Notes: generated by a model from the sequence alone, not told the origin. DNA of 32,841 bases from Deltaproteobacteria bacterium (GCA_031276865.1 JAISMF010000018.1:1-32841), one strand, 5' to 3'; shown: positions 1 through 8,901, counted from the first letter of the stretch. Translations and numbers: made by a program.

Positions 1-472
1 CGGCCGCCGCGGCGGAAAAAGGGAGTTTTTTTCCCTCCGGACGCCGTCCGGGCAATATTTTCTAAAAGTCAAACGCCCTTAAGGGGATGTTCAAGGCGTT
101 TTCAGAGCCGGCTCGATTATTTTTCAGGCGTATTTCCGAAAAAGTCGAAGAGTTTCTCCATGTCTTTATAGGAATAGCTCTAAATCCGGGGAAGCTTTTA
201 AAAAACGTTTCGCTCTTTCCCCGGGTTTCCAATCATCTTTAGTTCGGGCGCGCTATTTTAGGCGTTTCAAGCTTCCCGCGGGGTTTTGGACGATTGAAGT
301 CCGCTGGAGGCTCGTGAAACCTTAAAGCGGCTTGGGAGATCTTAGGGCGTTTCCCCCGCTACGGAGGCGGATCCCAGCGAAACTTAGCTTAAAGCTCCAC
401 TTCCGCCTCAAAAAGATCCCCGGGAAAAAGGGAGGCGGAGCCGGGAAAGGGCGGGAGATTTACGAAAAATGA
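1..472. other. Gene-free left edge
   Basis: No convincing coding region is seen. A short inverted repeat (AAACGCC at 71-77, GGCGTTT at 95-101) could be the terminator of a gene outside the window, but no clean T-run supports it. A 63-codon open frame on the - strand at 389-580 overlaps the sigma-54 promoter and looks accidental. Confidence 0.5.
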
Positions 473-488
473 TGGCACATCTTTTGCT
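473..488 (+). promoter_or_regulatory. Sigma-54 promoter before the glycosyltransferase-TPR gene
   Basis: TGGCACATCTTTTGCT fits the -24/-12 consensus TGGCAC-N5-TTGCW at every defined position, and the GG and GC dinucleotides are separated by the canonical 10 bases. It lies about 108 bases upstream of the start at 596 and in the same orientation. Transcription would therefore need RpoN and an enhancer-binding activator; no activator site was identified. Confidence 0.8.
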
Positions 489-595
489 TTCAGCACACCG
501 GAAGAACCTGGTGAAGGCCGGGGTTTGAACGGAAGCTTTAAAAAAGACTCCGCTTCCGCTTCAAATATGTCTTCGAGCAAAAAGCGAGGTGAAGA

Positions 596-2893
596 ATGCC
601 TTCTCTTGTGCGCCCCAAGGTCACCGCCCTTATTTCCACCTACAACCGCCCCCAGTACCTCTCCGACGCCATAAAGTCCATCGAGGCCCAGACCATGGAC
701 GACTGGGAGCTCATCATCTTAAACGACGGCGGCGTCGACGTGGCCGGGGTGGTGGAAAAATTTGCCGACCCCAGGATCATCTACGTTCCGGACAACGTGA
801 ACAAGGGGGCGGCCATCCGCTTCAACCAGGGCCTCCAGATGGCTAAAGGCGACTACGTCTGCTACCTGGGGGACGACGACCTCTTCTATCCCAACCACTT
901 CGAATCCCTCTCCAAGGCCCTGGACGCGAATCCCGAGGCCGGCTTGGCGTATTCGGACCTCTACGCCGCGAGCTCCATCGCCGACAACAAGACGGGCCAG
1001 CGCTTCGTTTTGGACAAGCAGATGATGGTGTCCCGGGATTTCAACCGGGAGTTCATGTTCCACTTCAACCACGTCCTCCACGTGAGTTTGATGCACCGCC
1101 GGGAGGCGGCTTTGAGGGTGGGCTGCTTCGATGAGAACGTGAAGGTCCTAATCGAGTGGAGCTTAAACAGGCGCCTCGCCTTCATCTACGACTTCGTCCA
1201 CGTGGAGGAGGCCACCGGCGAGTACCACATGGCGGTCTTCAAATCGGACCGTATATCGGTGAGGGAGAGGCGCAACCAGGAGTCCTACAAGCACAACCTC
1301 AGGCGCATCCGTTGCAATTTCCCGGCCGAGCCCTGGGCTAAAATCGACCGCGTGGATCTATTGTACCTGGTGGAGCGCTGGGGAAAGAAACTGAACAACC
1401 ACCTCAAAGAGATCATAGACAACTTCGACCACCCCATGCGCATAAAGCTCGTGGGAAACGGCGCCGGCCTCACCGTGAAGGACGCCCGGGCCTCTTTGCG
1501 GGAGCTCTCCGAGCTGAAAAACATCGAAATCGTCCACATCCCCCAGAAGCTCGATCCGGTTATCGCCTTCCGGAAGGCCGCGAAAGAGTCCGACGCCGAG
1601 TTCCTCTTCCTGGTGACCCCGGCCCTCCAGGCCGTGGCCGCCCCCCGCCGGATATTCGTGGGCGTGGACATGCTCAAGGACAATCCGGAGCTCCACTCCA
1701 TCCGCTGGAACGTCCCCGGCGAGGAAAAGGAGAAGACCGTCTTCGAGTGCCTCATCTACCGGGACTACTTCCTCAAGCACACCAAACCCTCCCGGACCAG
1801 GAAGGGAAAGGTCATGATGGTGCCCACCATCACCATGTCCATTCCCAAGGGGTTCAAGTTCGACGCCATGTACACGGATCTCTCCAAAAAGATCCAGAAC
1901 AAGGAATGGGAGGCCGCCAAGGAGCTTCTGAATCAAATTTTATCCGAGCGCAAGGGCTTCCCCCACATCCAGTACCTGATAAGAGACATGGAGACCATAG
2001 CCTACGGTCTGGAGGACTTCGAGGAGTACGAGAAGAACATCTACGCGCTCCTGGAAAGGGGCTACCTCCCCGACAACTACATGCGTCTCTGCCAGCTTAG
2101 GGCGCACCAGGGCCGCTACAAGGAGTCTTTGGAGGCCGGCTGGAAGGCCACGGCCGCCCTGGGCGTGGAAGTCGAGGACTTCGACAGCCAGTGCTTCCCC
2201 ATCAGCATGCCCCACGAGCTGGGCGCCTTCAAGCTCTTCATGTCCATGGGCGAGAGCTCCCTTAAGCTTCGGGACCACGTGGAGGCCGCCCGCTGTTACC
2301 ATATCGCCTCGAAGATCAAAAGCGACAGCTACAAGCCCTTCCTCGGCTTCGCCAAGACCTATCTGGCGGCCGGAGAGCCGGCCCGAGCCGAGGAGGCCTT
2401 GACCCGCATGCCCGGCAAAGCCGGCCAGACGGACCCCGAGACCCACCGCCTCTTAGCCCAGGTCTGCCGCTCCCGGAAAAACCTCCCCCTCGCCTTCTCG
2501 TGCCTCCAGAGGGCCTTCGAGCACGGTCCGGCGGACGAGGAGAACCTGGAGCCCTTCTACTTCACCGGAGCCGGAATCGGCCGCTTCCAGGAGATGGTGA
2601 AGCCCATAAAGACCTTCCTTGAGCACCACCCCGAAAACTCCAACGCCTGGGGGCGGCTCTCCTCGGTCTACTTCAATCTAGGAGAGAAGTTCCTCGCGAC
2701 CGAGGCCGCCGAGAAGAGCCTGGCCCTGGATCCGAAAAACCCGGTGGCGAAGAGCATCCTCTCCCGGGTCAACTCCGGAAAGGAGCTCCCGACGCCTCCC
2801 CCGGTCAAGGTGGAGGCCGGAGCCAACGGCCTCACCCTGGACGCCTCCAACGCCCTGGCCAACCTCCTGGACACCACCGCCATAGTCTGGTAG
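596..2893 (+). CDS. Family 2 glycosyltransferase with C-terminal TPR repeats
   Basis: 765 residues. The N-terminus (about 7-220) is a GT-A, family 2 glycosyltransferase domain: a beta strand with ISTYNRPQYL, the nucleotide-binding ND at 43-44, and the metal-binding acidic run DDD at 93-95 within YLGDDDLFYPN. A central region (about 270-430) of unclear fold is followed by helical TPR-like repeats, clearest around 560-740 (for example AWGRLSSVYFNLGEKFLATE). There is no signal peptide or membrane segment, so it should act in the cytoplasm. The start follows GAGGTGAAGA. Standing immediately before fliD and fliS and behind a sigma-54 promoter, it is plausibly a protein O-glycosyltransferase that decorates flagellin or another filament protein, with the TPR part gripping the acceptor. 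The sugar donor and acceptor cannot be read from the sequence. Confidence 0.82.
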   Translation: MPSLVRPKVTALISTYNRPQYLSDAIKSIEAQTMDDWELIILNDGGVDVAGVVEKFADPRIIYVPDNVNKGAAIRFNQGLQMAKGDYVCYLGDDDLFYPNHFESLSKALDANPEAGLAYSDLYAASSIADNKTGQRFVLDKQMMVSRDFNREFMFHFNHVLHVSLMHRREAALRVGCFDENVKVLIEWSLNRRLAFIYDFVHVEEATGEYHMAVFKSDRISVRERRNQESYKHNLRRIRCNFPAEPWAKIDRVDLLYLVERWGKKLNNHLKEIIDNFDHPMRIKLVGNGAGLTVKDARASLRELSELKNIEIVHIPQKLDPVIAFRKAAKESDAEFLFLVTPALQAVAAPRRIFVGVDMLKDNPELHSIRWNVPGEEKEKTVFECLIYRDYFLKHTKPSRTRKGKVMMVPTITMSIPKGFKFDAMYTDLSKKIQNKEWEAAKELLNQILSERKGFPHIQYLIRDMETIAYGLEDFEEYEKNIYALLERGYLPDNYMRLCQLRAHQGRYKESLEAGWKATAALGVEVEDFDSQCFPISMPHELGAFKLFMSMGESSLKLRDHVEAARCYHIASKIKSDSYKPFLGFAKTYLAAGEPARAEEALTRMPGKAGQTDPETHRLLAQVCRSRKNLPLAFSCLQRAFEHGPADEENLEPFYFTGAGIGRFQEMVKPIKTFLEHHPENSNAWGRLSSVYFNLGEKFLATEAAEKSLALDPKNPVAKSILSRVNSGKELPTPPPVKVEAGANGLTLDASNALANLLDTTAIVW

Positions 2894-2945
2894 CGCCGGT
2901 CTGGCGGCGCCTGAAAGAACGGCCCATGAAGCGTCCCCTCCCGCC

Positions 2946-3003
2946 GTGAAACACCCCATCCCGGGCGCCCCGGCGCCCGGGATGGGGCGTTTCACGGCTT
3001 TTT
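2946..3003 (+). terminator. Rho-independent terminator after the glycosyltransferase
   Basis: A very long GC-rich hairpin (arms about 2946-2969 and 2972-2995, with one mismatched position) is followed by five T residues at 2999-3003. It starts 52 bases after the stop at 2893 and separates this gene from fliD. Confidence 0.75.
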
Positions 3004-3424
3004 CCGCGTCTTTCGTCCCTTCCGGCCATTTCCATCCCCCGCCCCGGACCTCCGGTTTCAGTTTTCCCCGGGCTTTCCTTTTTTGGCCCTTCCCTTTCCC
3101 GCGGCCCCGCCCCCCGGCGCCGCTTCCGGGCTTGTGGAATACAGCGGCCCCGAGCTTTGAAAGCCCCGCGGGGCGGAAACCCAAGGTTGAGGAAAGGAGG
3201 AAAAGAGGATAAGGAGGAACGGGAGGGAAAAAAGGTCGGGCGGAGGGGAGGGAAAAACGAAAGGCGGAAAGGGACGGAAAAACAAGAGGAAAAGCCGAAA
3301 AACCGACCCCTCCCCCTTAACTTCGGCCGGAAAAAGCGTAAAAGGCCTCCGGCTTCGGCCGGAAAAAGGCCTTAAATCGCCCCCCCCCGCGTCTTCCTCC
3401 ATTAGCGCCTCCGGTCCTTCCGTT
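3004..3424. other. Gene-free spacer with a polypurine tract
   Basis: No gene is seen. From about 3188 to 3306 the + strand is almost purely purine. At 3221-3252 it holds at least four runs of three or more G (GGGAGGG ... GGG ... GGGGAGGG), so the DNA or RNA could form a G-quadruplex. Open frames here have lysine, arginine and glycine dominated composition and look accidental. Confidence 0.55.
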
Positions 3425-3452
3425 TAACGAGGGACCCCCTTTGTTCCGATAA
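3425..3452 (+). promoter_or_regulatory. Possible sigma-28 (FliA) promoter before fliD
   Basis: TCCGATAA at 3445-3452 differs by one base from the FliA -10 element GCCGATAA. A weak TTAAC at 3424-3428 lies 16 bases upstream, about where the -35 TAAA would sit. It is 73 bases before the fliD start. A late-class filament cap gene is an expected FliA target, but the -35 match is poor. Confidence 0.4.
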
Positions 3453-3524
3453 AAATAAAGGCGAGTCGGCCGGGCGACCCCGGTTCATCCCTGGAAAGCT
3501 CACAAACATCTTCGAGGAAATAAA

Positions 3525-5882
3525 ATGGCCGCTACCGCAGGCACATCGACTGGGTTGCTCTCCGGCTCCATAAAATGGACCGGTCTGGCGTCGGGAACCG
3601 ACTTCGGCTCCGTGGTGGAGCAGCTGGTCGCCATCGAAAGGCGCACCATCACCCGCCAGGAGACCTGGAAGGCGGAGTGGCAGCAGAAAATCACGGCCAT
3701 AAGCGGTCTCAACACCAGGTTGGTGAGCCTCAAGCTGGACGCCCAGGACAAGGACATCCGTTCCGAGCTCTTAAGCCGCGCCACCTCGATTTCCGACGAG
3801 AAGGTGGTTTCCGTCATCAACACCTCCACCGCCTCGCTCGGGTCCTACGACATCACCGTGGCCGAATCCACCCGGGAGAAGTTCGTCTCCCGATCCTACG
3901 AGAAGGGTAAAACAATAGAGATCCCGGGCGGGGCCCTGGGCGACACCTTTTCCATCACCGTGGGCGATCCGGCGAACGGCGGCCACACCTACACCCTGGC
4001 GGCCGCCGCCTACGCGGCCGCCCCGGTGGCGGACGCCTTCCGGACGGGCGCGGGAAGCTCCCTCCAGAGCCTGGCCGACGACATCAACAAAACGGTGGAG
4101 GCCAGCGGCAAAAACCTGGTCCACGCGACGGTGGAGCTCGACAAGGACAACAACGGGGTGCTCTTCGAAAGGCTGTACCTCACCTCCACCGAAAGCGGAA
4201 GCGCCGGACGGATCAAGGTGGAGGACGCGAAAACCTCCCTGCGGCTGGGGGAAACCTACATAGACGACCCCGTCTACAACACCTTTAAAGGCTCGGACGC
4301 CAAAGTATCCATCGTGCGGGACCCCCTGGGCGAGGAGTACGTGGGTCCGGTCAACAAGACCTTCACCTTCGTCGCGACCAACAGCGGGGAGCTCGGCCAG
4401 CAGGAGATTTCCTTCCAGTGGGCCGACACCGAGGGCCACAGCGGGAAATTCACCGTGAAAAGCGTAGACGAGGAGGTGGAGATATACCAGGGGCTCAAAA
4501 TCAAATTCGAGCTCGGCGTCTCCGGCCGCTTCGTGGCCAACGAGTCCTTCACCATCGACTGCCAGGCCCCCACCCTCCAGAAGGGGCAAAACTCCGGAGT
4601 CGCCCAGACCGAGAAGGTGGTGCACGCGGGCTTCATAGATCAAATTAGCCCCATCCACGACGGGACGGCGGCCGAGTTCGTCTACAAATACAAAGGCGTC
4701 AAGCACACCGTGAACGTGACCGACGGCATGAGTTTGAACATCCTGGCCGACGCCATCAACTCCGCCTCGGACAACCCGGGGGTGACCGCCTCGGTGATTA
4801 ACGACGGAAGCGGCACCGCCACGTCCTGCCATCTTATTCTCACGGGAAACGATACCGGCGCCGAGTCCACCATCGAAGTGGTGGAGGGGAACTTCTCCAA
4901 AGTCGATTTCGGACCGGGCTTTTTCACGACGGCCAGGGAGGCCACCAACGCGATGGTCAAGGTGGACGGTTTTCCGGCCGGAGACGAGAATTGGATGCAG
5001 CGCCGGGTAAACGAGGTGGCGGACGCCATCGAAGGCGTCATCTTAACCGTCAAGGCGCCCGGAACCTCCACCTTGACCGTGGTCAACGACATCACCGCCA
5101 TGCGTGATAAGATCATGCAGCTGGTGGAGTCGGTCAACTTCTGCAAGACCTACATCCTCGAGTACACCAAATGGGGGGAGTCGAATCTGCAGGTGGGAAT
5201 GGACGAAAACGGGCAAGTAACCACCGGCCGGGAGAATCCCAACGGCACCATGATCGGAAACTACGGTTTCCAGATAGCCCAGTCGAATCTGGATCTCTTG
5301 ATGAACTCGGCTTTGGTGCCCTTCTCCCAGGATCCCTCGCTCACCACCAAGGAGAGGCTGGACAAGCGTCAAAAGTACTACGACGACCACGGACTCGTTT
5401 ACACGTCCCTAGCCGATATTGGAATCACCTCGGATCCGGACAACCAGGGACTCTACAAGGTGGAGCAGAATCGGCTCTTGGAGTGCATCAACGCCAACCC
5501 CGAGGCGGTGATCAAGCTCTTCACCCACACAGACGAGATCCCCGATAAAGACTCCGAGGGCAAGGACATCATGGTGAGCATCCGGGGAGTGGCCATCGGA
5601 ATCGCCGAGAGAATGACCAAGATAACCTCGGATAGCGACGAGTACGACACCCACGGAAACTTCATCCGAAAGGCCAAAGGGATCATGGTCACCCTCCAGG
5701 AGAACTACCAGAGCATCATAGAGGGGATCGACGCGAAAATAGCCCGGGAGGAAAGGCGGGTCGCTTTAGTCAAGCAGAGGCTCACGGACAAGTTCAACCG
5801 CCTGGAGGTGGCCTTGCAGCAGATGGAGGACCAGCAGGCGAAGCTGGAGAGCTCTATAAGCTCGCTTTCGAGCAACTCCTAG
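3525..5882 (+). CDS. fliD: Flagellar cap protein FliD (hook-associated protein 2)
   Basis: 785 residues. FliD forms the cap at the filament tip under which exported flagellin folds. The N-terminal FliD domain is clear: GLASGTDFGSVVEQLVAIER near residue 20, followed by a coiled coil rich in K, E and Q. The C-terminal FliD domain shows the family pattern of LADIGIT, a turn with DNQGLYKV, then a terminal coiled coil ending in FNRLEVALQQMEDQQAKLES. There is no signal peptide, as expected for a substrate of the flagellar export apparatus. It is much longer than the roughly 470 residues of enterobacterial FliD; the extra length lies in the central, surface-exposed domains, which vary between species. 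The start follows GAGGAAATAAA. fliS follows 129 bases later, the usual order. Confidence 0.9.
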   Translation: MAATAGTSTGLLSGSIKWTGLASGTDFGSVVEQLVAIERRTITRQETWKAEWQQKITAISGLNTRLVSLKLDAQDKDIRSELLSRATSISDEKVVSVINTSTASLGSYDITVAESTREKFVSRSYEKGKTIEIPGGALGDTFSITVGDPANGGHTYTLAAAAYAAAPVADAFRTGAGSSLQSLADDINKTVEASGKNLVHATVELDKDNNGVLFERLYLTSTESGSAGRIKVEDAKTSLRLGETYIDDPVYNTFKGSDAKVSIVRDPLGEEYVGPVNKTFTFVATNSGELGQQEISFQWADTEGHSGKFTVKSVDEEVEIYQGLKIKFELGVSGRFVANESFTIDCQAPTLQKGQNSGVAQTEKVVHAGFIDQISPIHDGTAAEFVYKYKGVKHTVNVTDGMSLNILADAINSASDNPGVTASVINDGSGTATSCHLILTGNDTGAESTIEVVEGNFSKVDFGPGFFTTAREATNAMVKVDGFPAGDENWMQRRVNEVADAIEGVILTVKAPGTSTLTVVNDITAMRDKIMQLVESVNFCKTYILEYTKWGESNLQVGMDENGQVTTGRENPNGTMIGNYGFQIAQSNLDLLMNSALVPFSQDPSLTTKERLDKRQKYYDDHGLVYTSLADIGITSDPDNQGLYKVEQNRLLECINANPEAVIKLFTHTDEIPDKDSEGKDIMVSIRGVAIGIAERMTKITSDSDEYDTHGNFIRKAKGIMVTLQENYQSIIEGIDAKIAREERRVALVKQRLTDKFNRLEVALQQMEDQQAKLESSISSLSSNS

Positions 5883-5913
5883 TCTTAAGCCGCGGCCGAC
5901 TTTCACTAAATAC

Positions 5914-5929
5914 TGGCACTCTTATTGCA
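5914..5929 (+). promoter_or_regulatory. Sigma-54 promoter before fliS
   Basis: TGGCACTCTTATTGCA matches TGGCAC-N5-TTGCW at every defined base, with GG and GC 10 bases apart. It starts 31 bases after the fliD stop and ends 82 bases before the fliS start, so fliS can be transcribed independently of fliD. Confidence 0.8.
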
Positions 5930-6011
5930 GTACGGATATCAGCCTCTATTAGGGGGGCGGGAAAAACAGACTCCGGGAAATCTTTTCCCGGTCAGGGAAG
6001 AAGAGGAATCC

Positions 6012-6446
6012 ATGAACGCCTACGGGAGTGAAATTTATCGGCAGACGCAGGTCACCACGGTGGACAAAGGCCGCCTCATCATCATCCTCTACGAGGGGGC
6101 CATCAAATTCATCCGCGAGGCCATGAAAGCCCAGGAGGCGGGAGACATCCCCGGCAAGGCCTCCGCCATCAACCGCGCCCTGGACATAATTAACGAGCTC
6201 AATCAGTCCCTGAACATGCAGGAGGGGGGCGAAATCGCCGTCAATTTGCGGCGCATCTACAAGTTCTGGAACGAGCACCTGCTGCGGGCCAAGGTGAGCC
6301 GCGACGGCCACGGCCTTGGGGACGTGGAGGGCATGATGGTGTCCCTGGCCCAGGCCTGGGAGGTGGTCTGTAACGACCCCGCGGCCACCAAAGCCGCCCC
6401 CAAGGAGACGGTGAAGAACATGGTGGCCCCCGCCAGGACCTTTTAA
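6012..6446 (+). CDS. fliS: Flagellin export chaperone FliS
   Basis: 144 residues, the usual size for FliS, which binds the C-terminus of flagellin in the cytoplasm and keeps it unpolymerised until export. Family features are visible: MNAYGSEIYRQTQVTTVDKG at the N-terminus (compare the usual Y.......V.TA.P..L), ILYEGAIKFI, then a helical bundle with AINRALDIINELNQSLNMQEGGEIA and LRRIYKFWNEHLLRA. The start at 6012 is preferred over an upstream open extension from 5925 because a purine-rich GAAGAAGAGGAA precedes it, the family N-terminus begins there, and the extension would begin inside the sigma-54 promoter. The C-terminal tail (KAAPKETVKNMVAPARTF) is species specific. Confidence 0.9.
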   Translation: MNAYGSEIYRQTQVTTVDKGRLIIILYEGAIKFIREAMKAQEAGDIPGKASAINRALDIINELNQSLNMQEGGEIAVNLRRIYKFWNEHLLRAKVSRDGHGLGDVEGMMVSLAQAWEVVCNDPAATKAAPKETVKNMVAPARTF

Positions 6447-6488
6447 AGGGCCGCGGGCTTAAAAAAGAGGGCGTTTCCCCCAAATCGA

Positions 6489-6519
6489 GGCCCCCGGGAC
6501 GAACCCGGGGGCCTTTTTT
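6489..6519 (+). terminator. Rho-independent terminator after fliS
   Basis: A perfect GC-rich hairpin, GGCCCCCGGG / CCCGGGGGCC with a short loop (6489-6513), is followed by six T residues (6514-6519). It ends the flagellar transcript 43 bases after the fliS stop. Confidence 0.9.
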
Positions 6520-7666
6520 GTATCCAACAGCGCCCGTCCTTAAACAGACCTTCATCCATCCTCCTTCTACCAGCGTCCATCCTTCGTCTATTTTCTTCAT
6601 CCGAAACAGGCTCCAGGCGGAGGGAAAGCCGCTAGGGAGACGCCTTAGCTCGTCCCGCCTAATCGGCCTACGGAAAACCGGTCGGATCACCGATATCGCT
6701 ATAACGGCGGACGACAATCGGCGTCAGCCACCAGGCGCCAGACGCAGGGCGATCGCTAACCCCGGCGCCAGGCTTTCTACGCTAGACACCGGGCAGCACT
6801 CTCCTGACAGCGGGGAGCGAACCCTAGACTCCTTGGATCTGGCTCCAAGCACCGGGGAACGGGCTCAAGGCGATGGAGAACGGTACGATTAGGCCTTATA
6901 TTCTCATTATGAAATCTTCCAATGACCAAGGCAAGGGACGATTTACGACAAAAAATCCCTCTCCCGCCTAAAAAGCCCTTCCCTTAAGATTTTGAGCTTT
7001 CGTCCCAAAGTCCGGCGGATAAAGTTTTCACCAGTCTTTCAGATTCCCACCGAAAACCCATAAAACAAGGTTCTTGCTCCTCTATCCGGAAAAAAATGAA
7101 AACCAGCCCTTGACACGGCCCCGAAAATGATTATGTTTCTAATAACGGCCCCTTTTCGATGTCTGGCCTTCTTATTCCCGCCTACTCCCGAAAACTCTTC
7201 GGCGTTCTTGGATGTGTGCCGCATTTTTGACGGTCTTTAATCAGTTCCCGCAGGTTTCTAAGCGACCTTTCTTTACCGCGGCGGGAACCCGTTATATGAT
7301 CTGTTAAAACCAGCTAAAATTCCATCCAGTCCGGCGAAGTCGAAAAGGAAGGCCCAAGCGCCTTCCGCTAACGAACACGTGAAAGTTTCCCGTTTCAAAA
7401 GGTATTGATAATTGGTCAATACCTGCTAAATTAATAACAATGGGGTAACAGGACGACTTTTTTTAAATCAGGTAACTATAGTGATCAGGCATTCTCTATA
7501 CGAGCCATGAGCTATCTCTTTTGGAGGCGAATATAAAATATCATTAGTATATAATTAATATCTAAATAGAAATATCAACAATATTTATATATACTTTATG
7601 CTTCTATTTATTATTTTATCATTATTATTAAAATTTTTTTATCACTATTTAGAGGCAGATAACAAT
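6520..7666. other. Gene-free stretch before the phage remnant
   Basis: No credible gene. Two open frames (6518-6892 on + and 7039-7224 on -) lack a ribosome binding site and family features and have compositions like random DNA. Base composition changes sharply after about 7400 to AT-rich sequence, marking entry into foreign DNA. Confidence 0.5.
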
Positions 7667-7798
7667 ATGAGGCGACCAACGCTTCCTTTCAACGCTATCC
7701 ACGACTCTGTAGTTGGCGTGGATGTCCATAAGAAAACGCATGCGCGGAAAGATCCCAGGCCGACGTCGCTTACGTGGTGTCCAATTTCGACCCCGTAA
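7667..7798 (+). pseudogene. IS110-like transposase N-terminal fragment
   Basis: The frame opened by the ATG at 7667 gives FNAIHDSVVGVDVHKKTHA. This resembles the first conserved block of IS110-family DEDD transposases (a hydrophobic strand then GxDVHKKT, whose D is the first catalytic acid). Similarity stops after the HKKTH motif, and the frame ends 43 codons in, against about 300-400 residues for the family. No other transposase block or terminal sequence was found nearby. It may be a relic of an element that inserted near the phage, or a chance match to a short motif. Confidence 0.35.
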
Positions 7799-7862
7799 CT
7801 CTCGACACATCCCTGACTAATTTCGCCTCCGCCACCCTTTTTTCACTCCAATAGGGCTGGAC

Positions 7863-8144
7863 GTGAAGAAAGTTTTGAGCATCGCCTTCACCGTCGTCTC
7901 CTTCTCCGACTCCGACTCCGCCGGCGGCGGCCTCAACGCGAGCGCTCATGAAACCATCGTTAGTAAGAGCGGCAACGGTAACATGGCGGACGACGGGACG
8001 GAGATTTGGGTAGAGATAGGCGGTTCGGGCTTTTTCCTGACCCTTAAAGCCAACAGGGAGCAGCTCCTTACCGGTTCCGCCGGAGAGACCATTCAGGGGA
8101 GCTTTCCATCGAGAGCTGGCCTAGACCGTTCGCCGGCCGTTTAG
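7863..8144 (+). CDS. Short hypothetical ORF in the phage remnant
   Basis: A 93-codon open frame that would start at the GTG at 7863. The protein (MKKVLSIAFTVVSFSDSDSA ... then TEIWVEIGGSGFFLTLKANR) has a hydrophobic start that weakly resembles a signal sequence, but the rest is not recognisable and no good ribosome binding site precedes it. It sits upstream of decayed capsid-module genes and may be a fragment of one. Low confidence that it is expressed. Confidence 0.2.
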   Translation: MKKVLSIAFTVVSFSDSDSAGGGLNASAHETIVSKSGNGNMADDGTEIWVEIGGSGFFLTLKANREQLLTGSAGETIQGSFPSRAGLDRSPAV

Positions 8145-8159
8145 CATCTTCCGGTACAC

Positions 8160-8486
8160 CCCGACCACAATAACGAGAAGGAGGATTTTTAGAAAAATCT
8201 GGAAATTGTTCAATCCGAGCTGGAAACGGTGAGGCGGAGGCGAATCGCCACGCATTGGACCACCAGACGCTGGCCGATACCCGAAAGCACAAGCTGGGAG
8301 AAGAGTTGAACAAGCTCTAAAGGAATCCGGAGGCGTACAAGAGCTTCGACCATGATAACCCACTGAAACTTCGCCGTCCGCTACAGAAGAAACGCTAGAG
8401 CCAAGAGGAGTGATAACCACACAGGTGCGGCAACTGGAAAAGATGCCGCAGCGGATTTTGAGATTCCCAACCCCGAATACGCTTAG
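8160..8486 (+). pseudogene. Decayed phage head gene, possibly scaffold or protease
   Basis: Coding character switches between frames. One frame gives KNLEIVQSELETVRR after a TAG; a shifted frame then gives EANRHALDHQTLADTRKHKL and GEELNKL before a TAA, continues NPEAYKSFDHDNPLKLRRPL to a TAG, and a further frame gives DNHTGAATGKDAAADFEIPN followed by PEYA and TAG. The charged, helical sequence just upstream of the capsid gene is what a scaffolding protein or assembly protease would look like, but this is only positional inference. The stops include TAG, TAA and TGA, so a simple recoding of one stop codon cannot rescue it. Confidence 0.4.
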
Positions 8487-8603
8487 AAAAAAAGGACAAT
8501 TTCGGTTAGATTCTCAGGTAGTCCGTTCCGAATATCGAATACCGATCGACTGGTCAAGCTTGAAGCTTATCGCAAAATTTTAAAGACGCCGTGTTTCCGT
8601 TAA

Positions 8604-8891
8604 ACGCCGCCACAAATTAAATGTTTTTTAAACAACGAACTGAGTAACGGTAATTTGGATTTCATCACCAACGGGGCGAATCAGTTCGCCTCGAGAATGC
8701 CCAGTGCCGCCTATATAGACCAGATGGCCCCGGTTATCACGGCCACGTTTGCGATCTATGCGGACATGCCTGTCGACAAGGATCGGGTATGAAAGGCGCA
8801 CCTCGACGCCAGACGAACCGGTAAAATCAAGACTAAAGCGGAGTTTCATCAATACAAAGAGCGTCTCAGGTTGAGCGCTCCAAACAACTAG
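8604..8891 (+). pseudogene. Phage gene fragment with one in-frame TGA, directly before the capsid gene
   Basis: A 95-codon frame reads through convincing protein sequence (NGNLDFITNGANQFASRMPS then AAYIDQMAPVITATFAIYAD). It is interrupted only by TGA at 8790-8792, continues with KAHLDARRTGKIKTKAEFHQ and ends in TAG at 8889-8891, overlapping the ribosome binding site of the capsid gene. A single G-to-A change in a TGG codon would explain the stop. No start codon or 5' part is found upstream, where TAA at 8601-8603 closes the frame. The product is probably a head-module protein of unknown role. Confidence 0.5.
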
Positions 8892-8901
8892 GAGGTTTAC
8901 T

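Noticed and set aside
389..580. 63-codon gene on the - strand upstream of the glycosyltransferase
   Set aside because: It overlaps a perfect sigma-54 promoter and shows no ribosome binding site or family features.
5925..6011. 29-residue N-terminal extension of FliS
   Set aside because: It would start within the sigma-54 promoter; the family N-terminus and a purine-rich ribosome binding site support 6012.
6518..6892. 124-codon gene after the fliS terminator
   Set aside because: It begins inside the terminator T-run region, lacks a ribosome binding site, and the composition is rich in P, S and R as in random GC-rich sequence.
7039..7224. 61-codon gene on the - strand
   Set aside because: No ribosome binding site, no motif and no supporting context.
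8160..8891. Stop-codon recoding in the phage region
   Set aside because: TAG, TAA and TGA all interrupt the coding-like sequence and frameshifts occur as well, so decay explains the region better than recoding.
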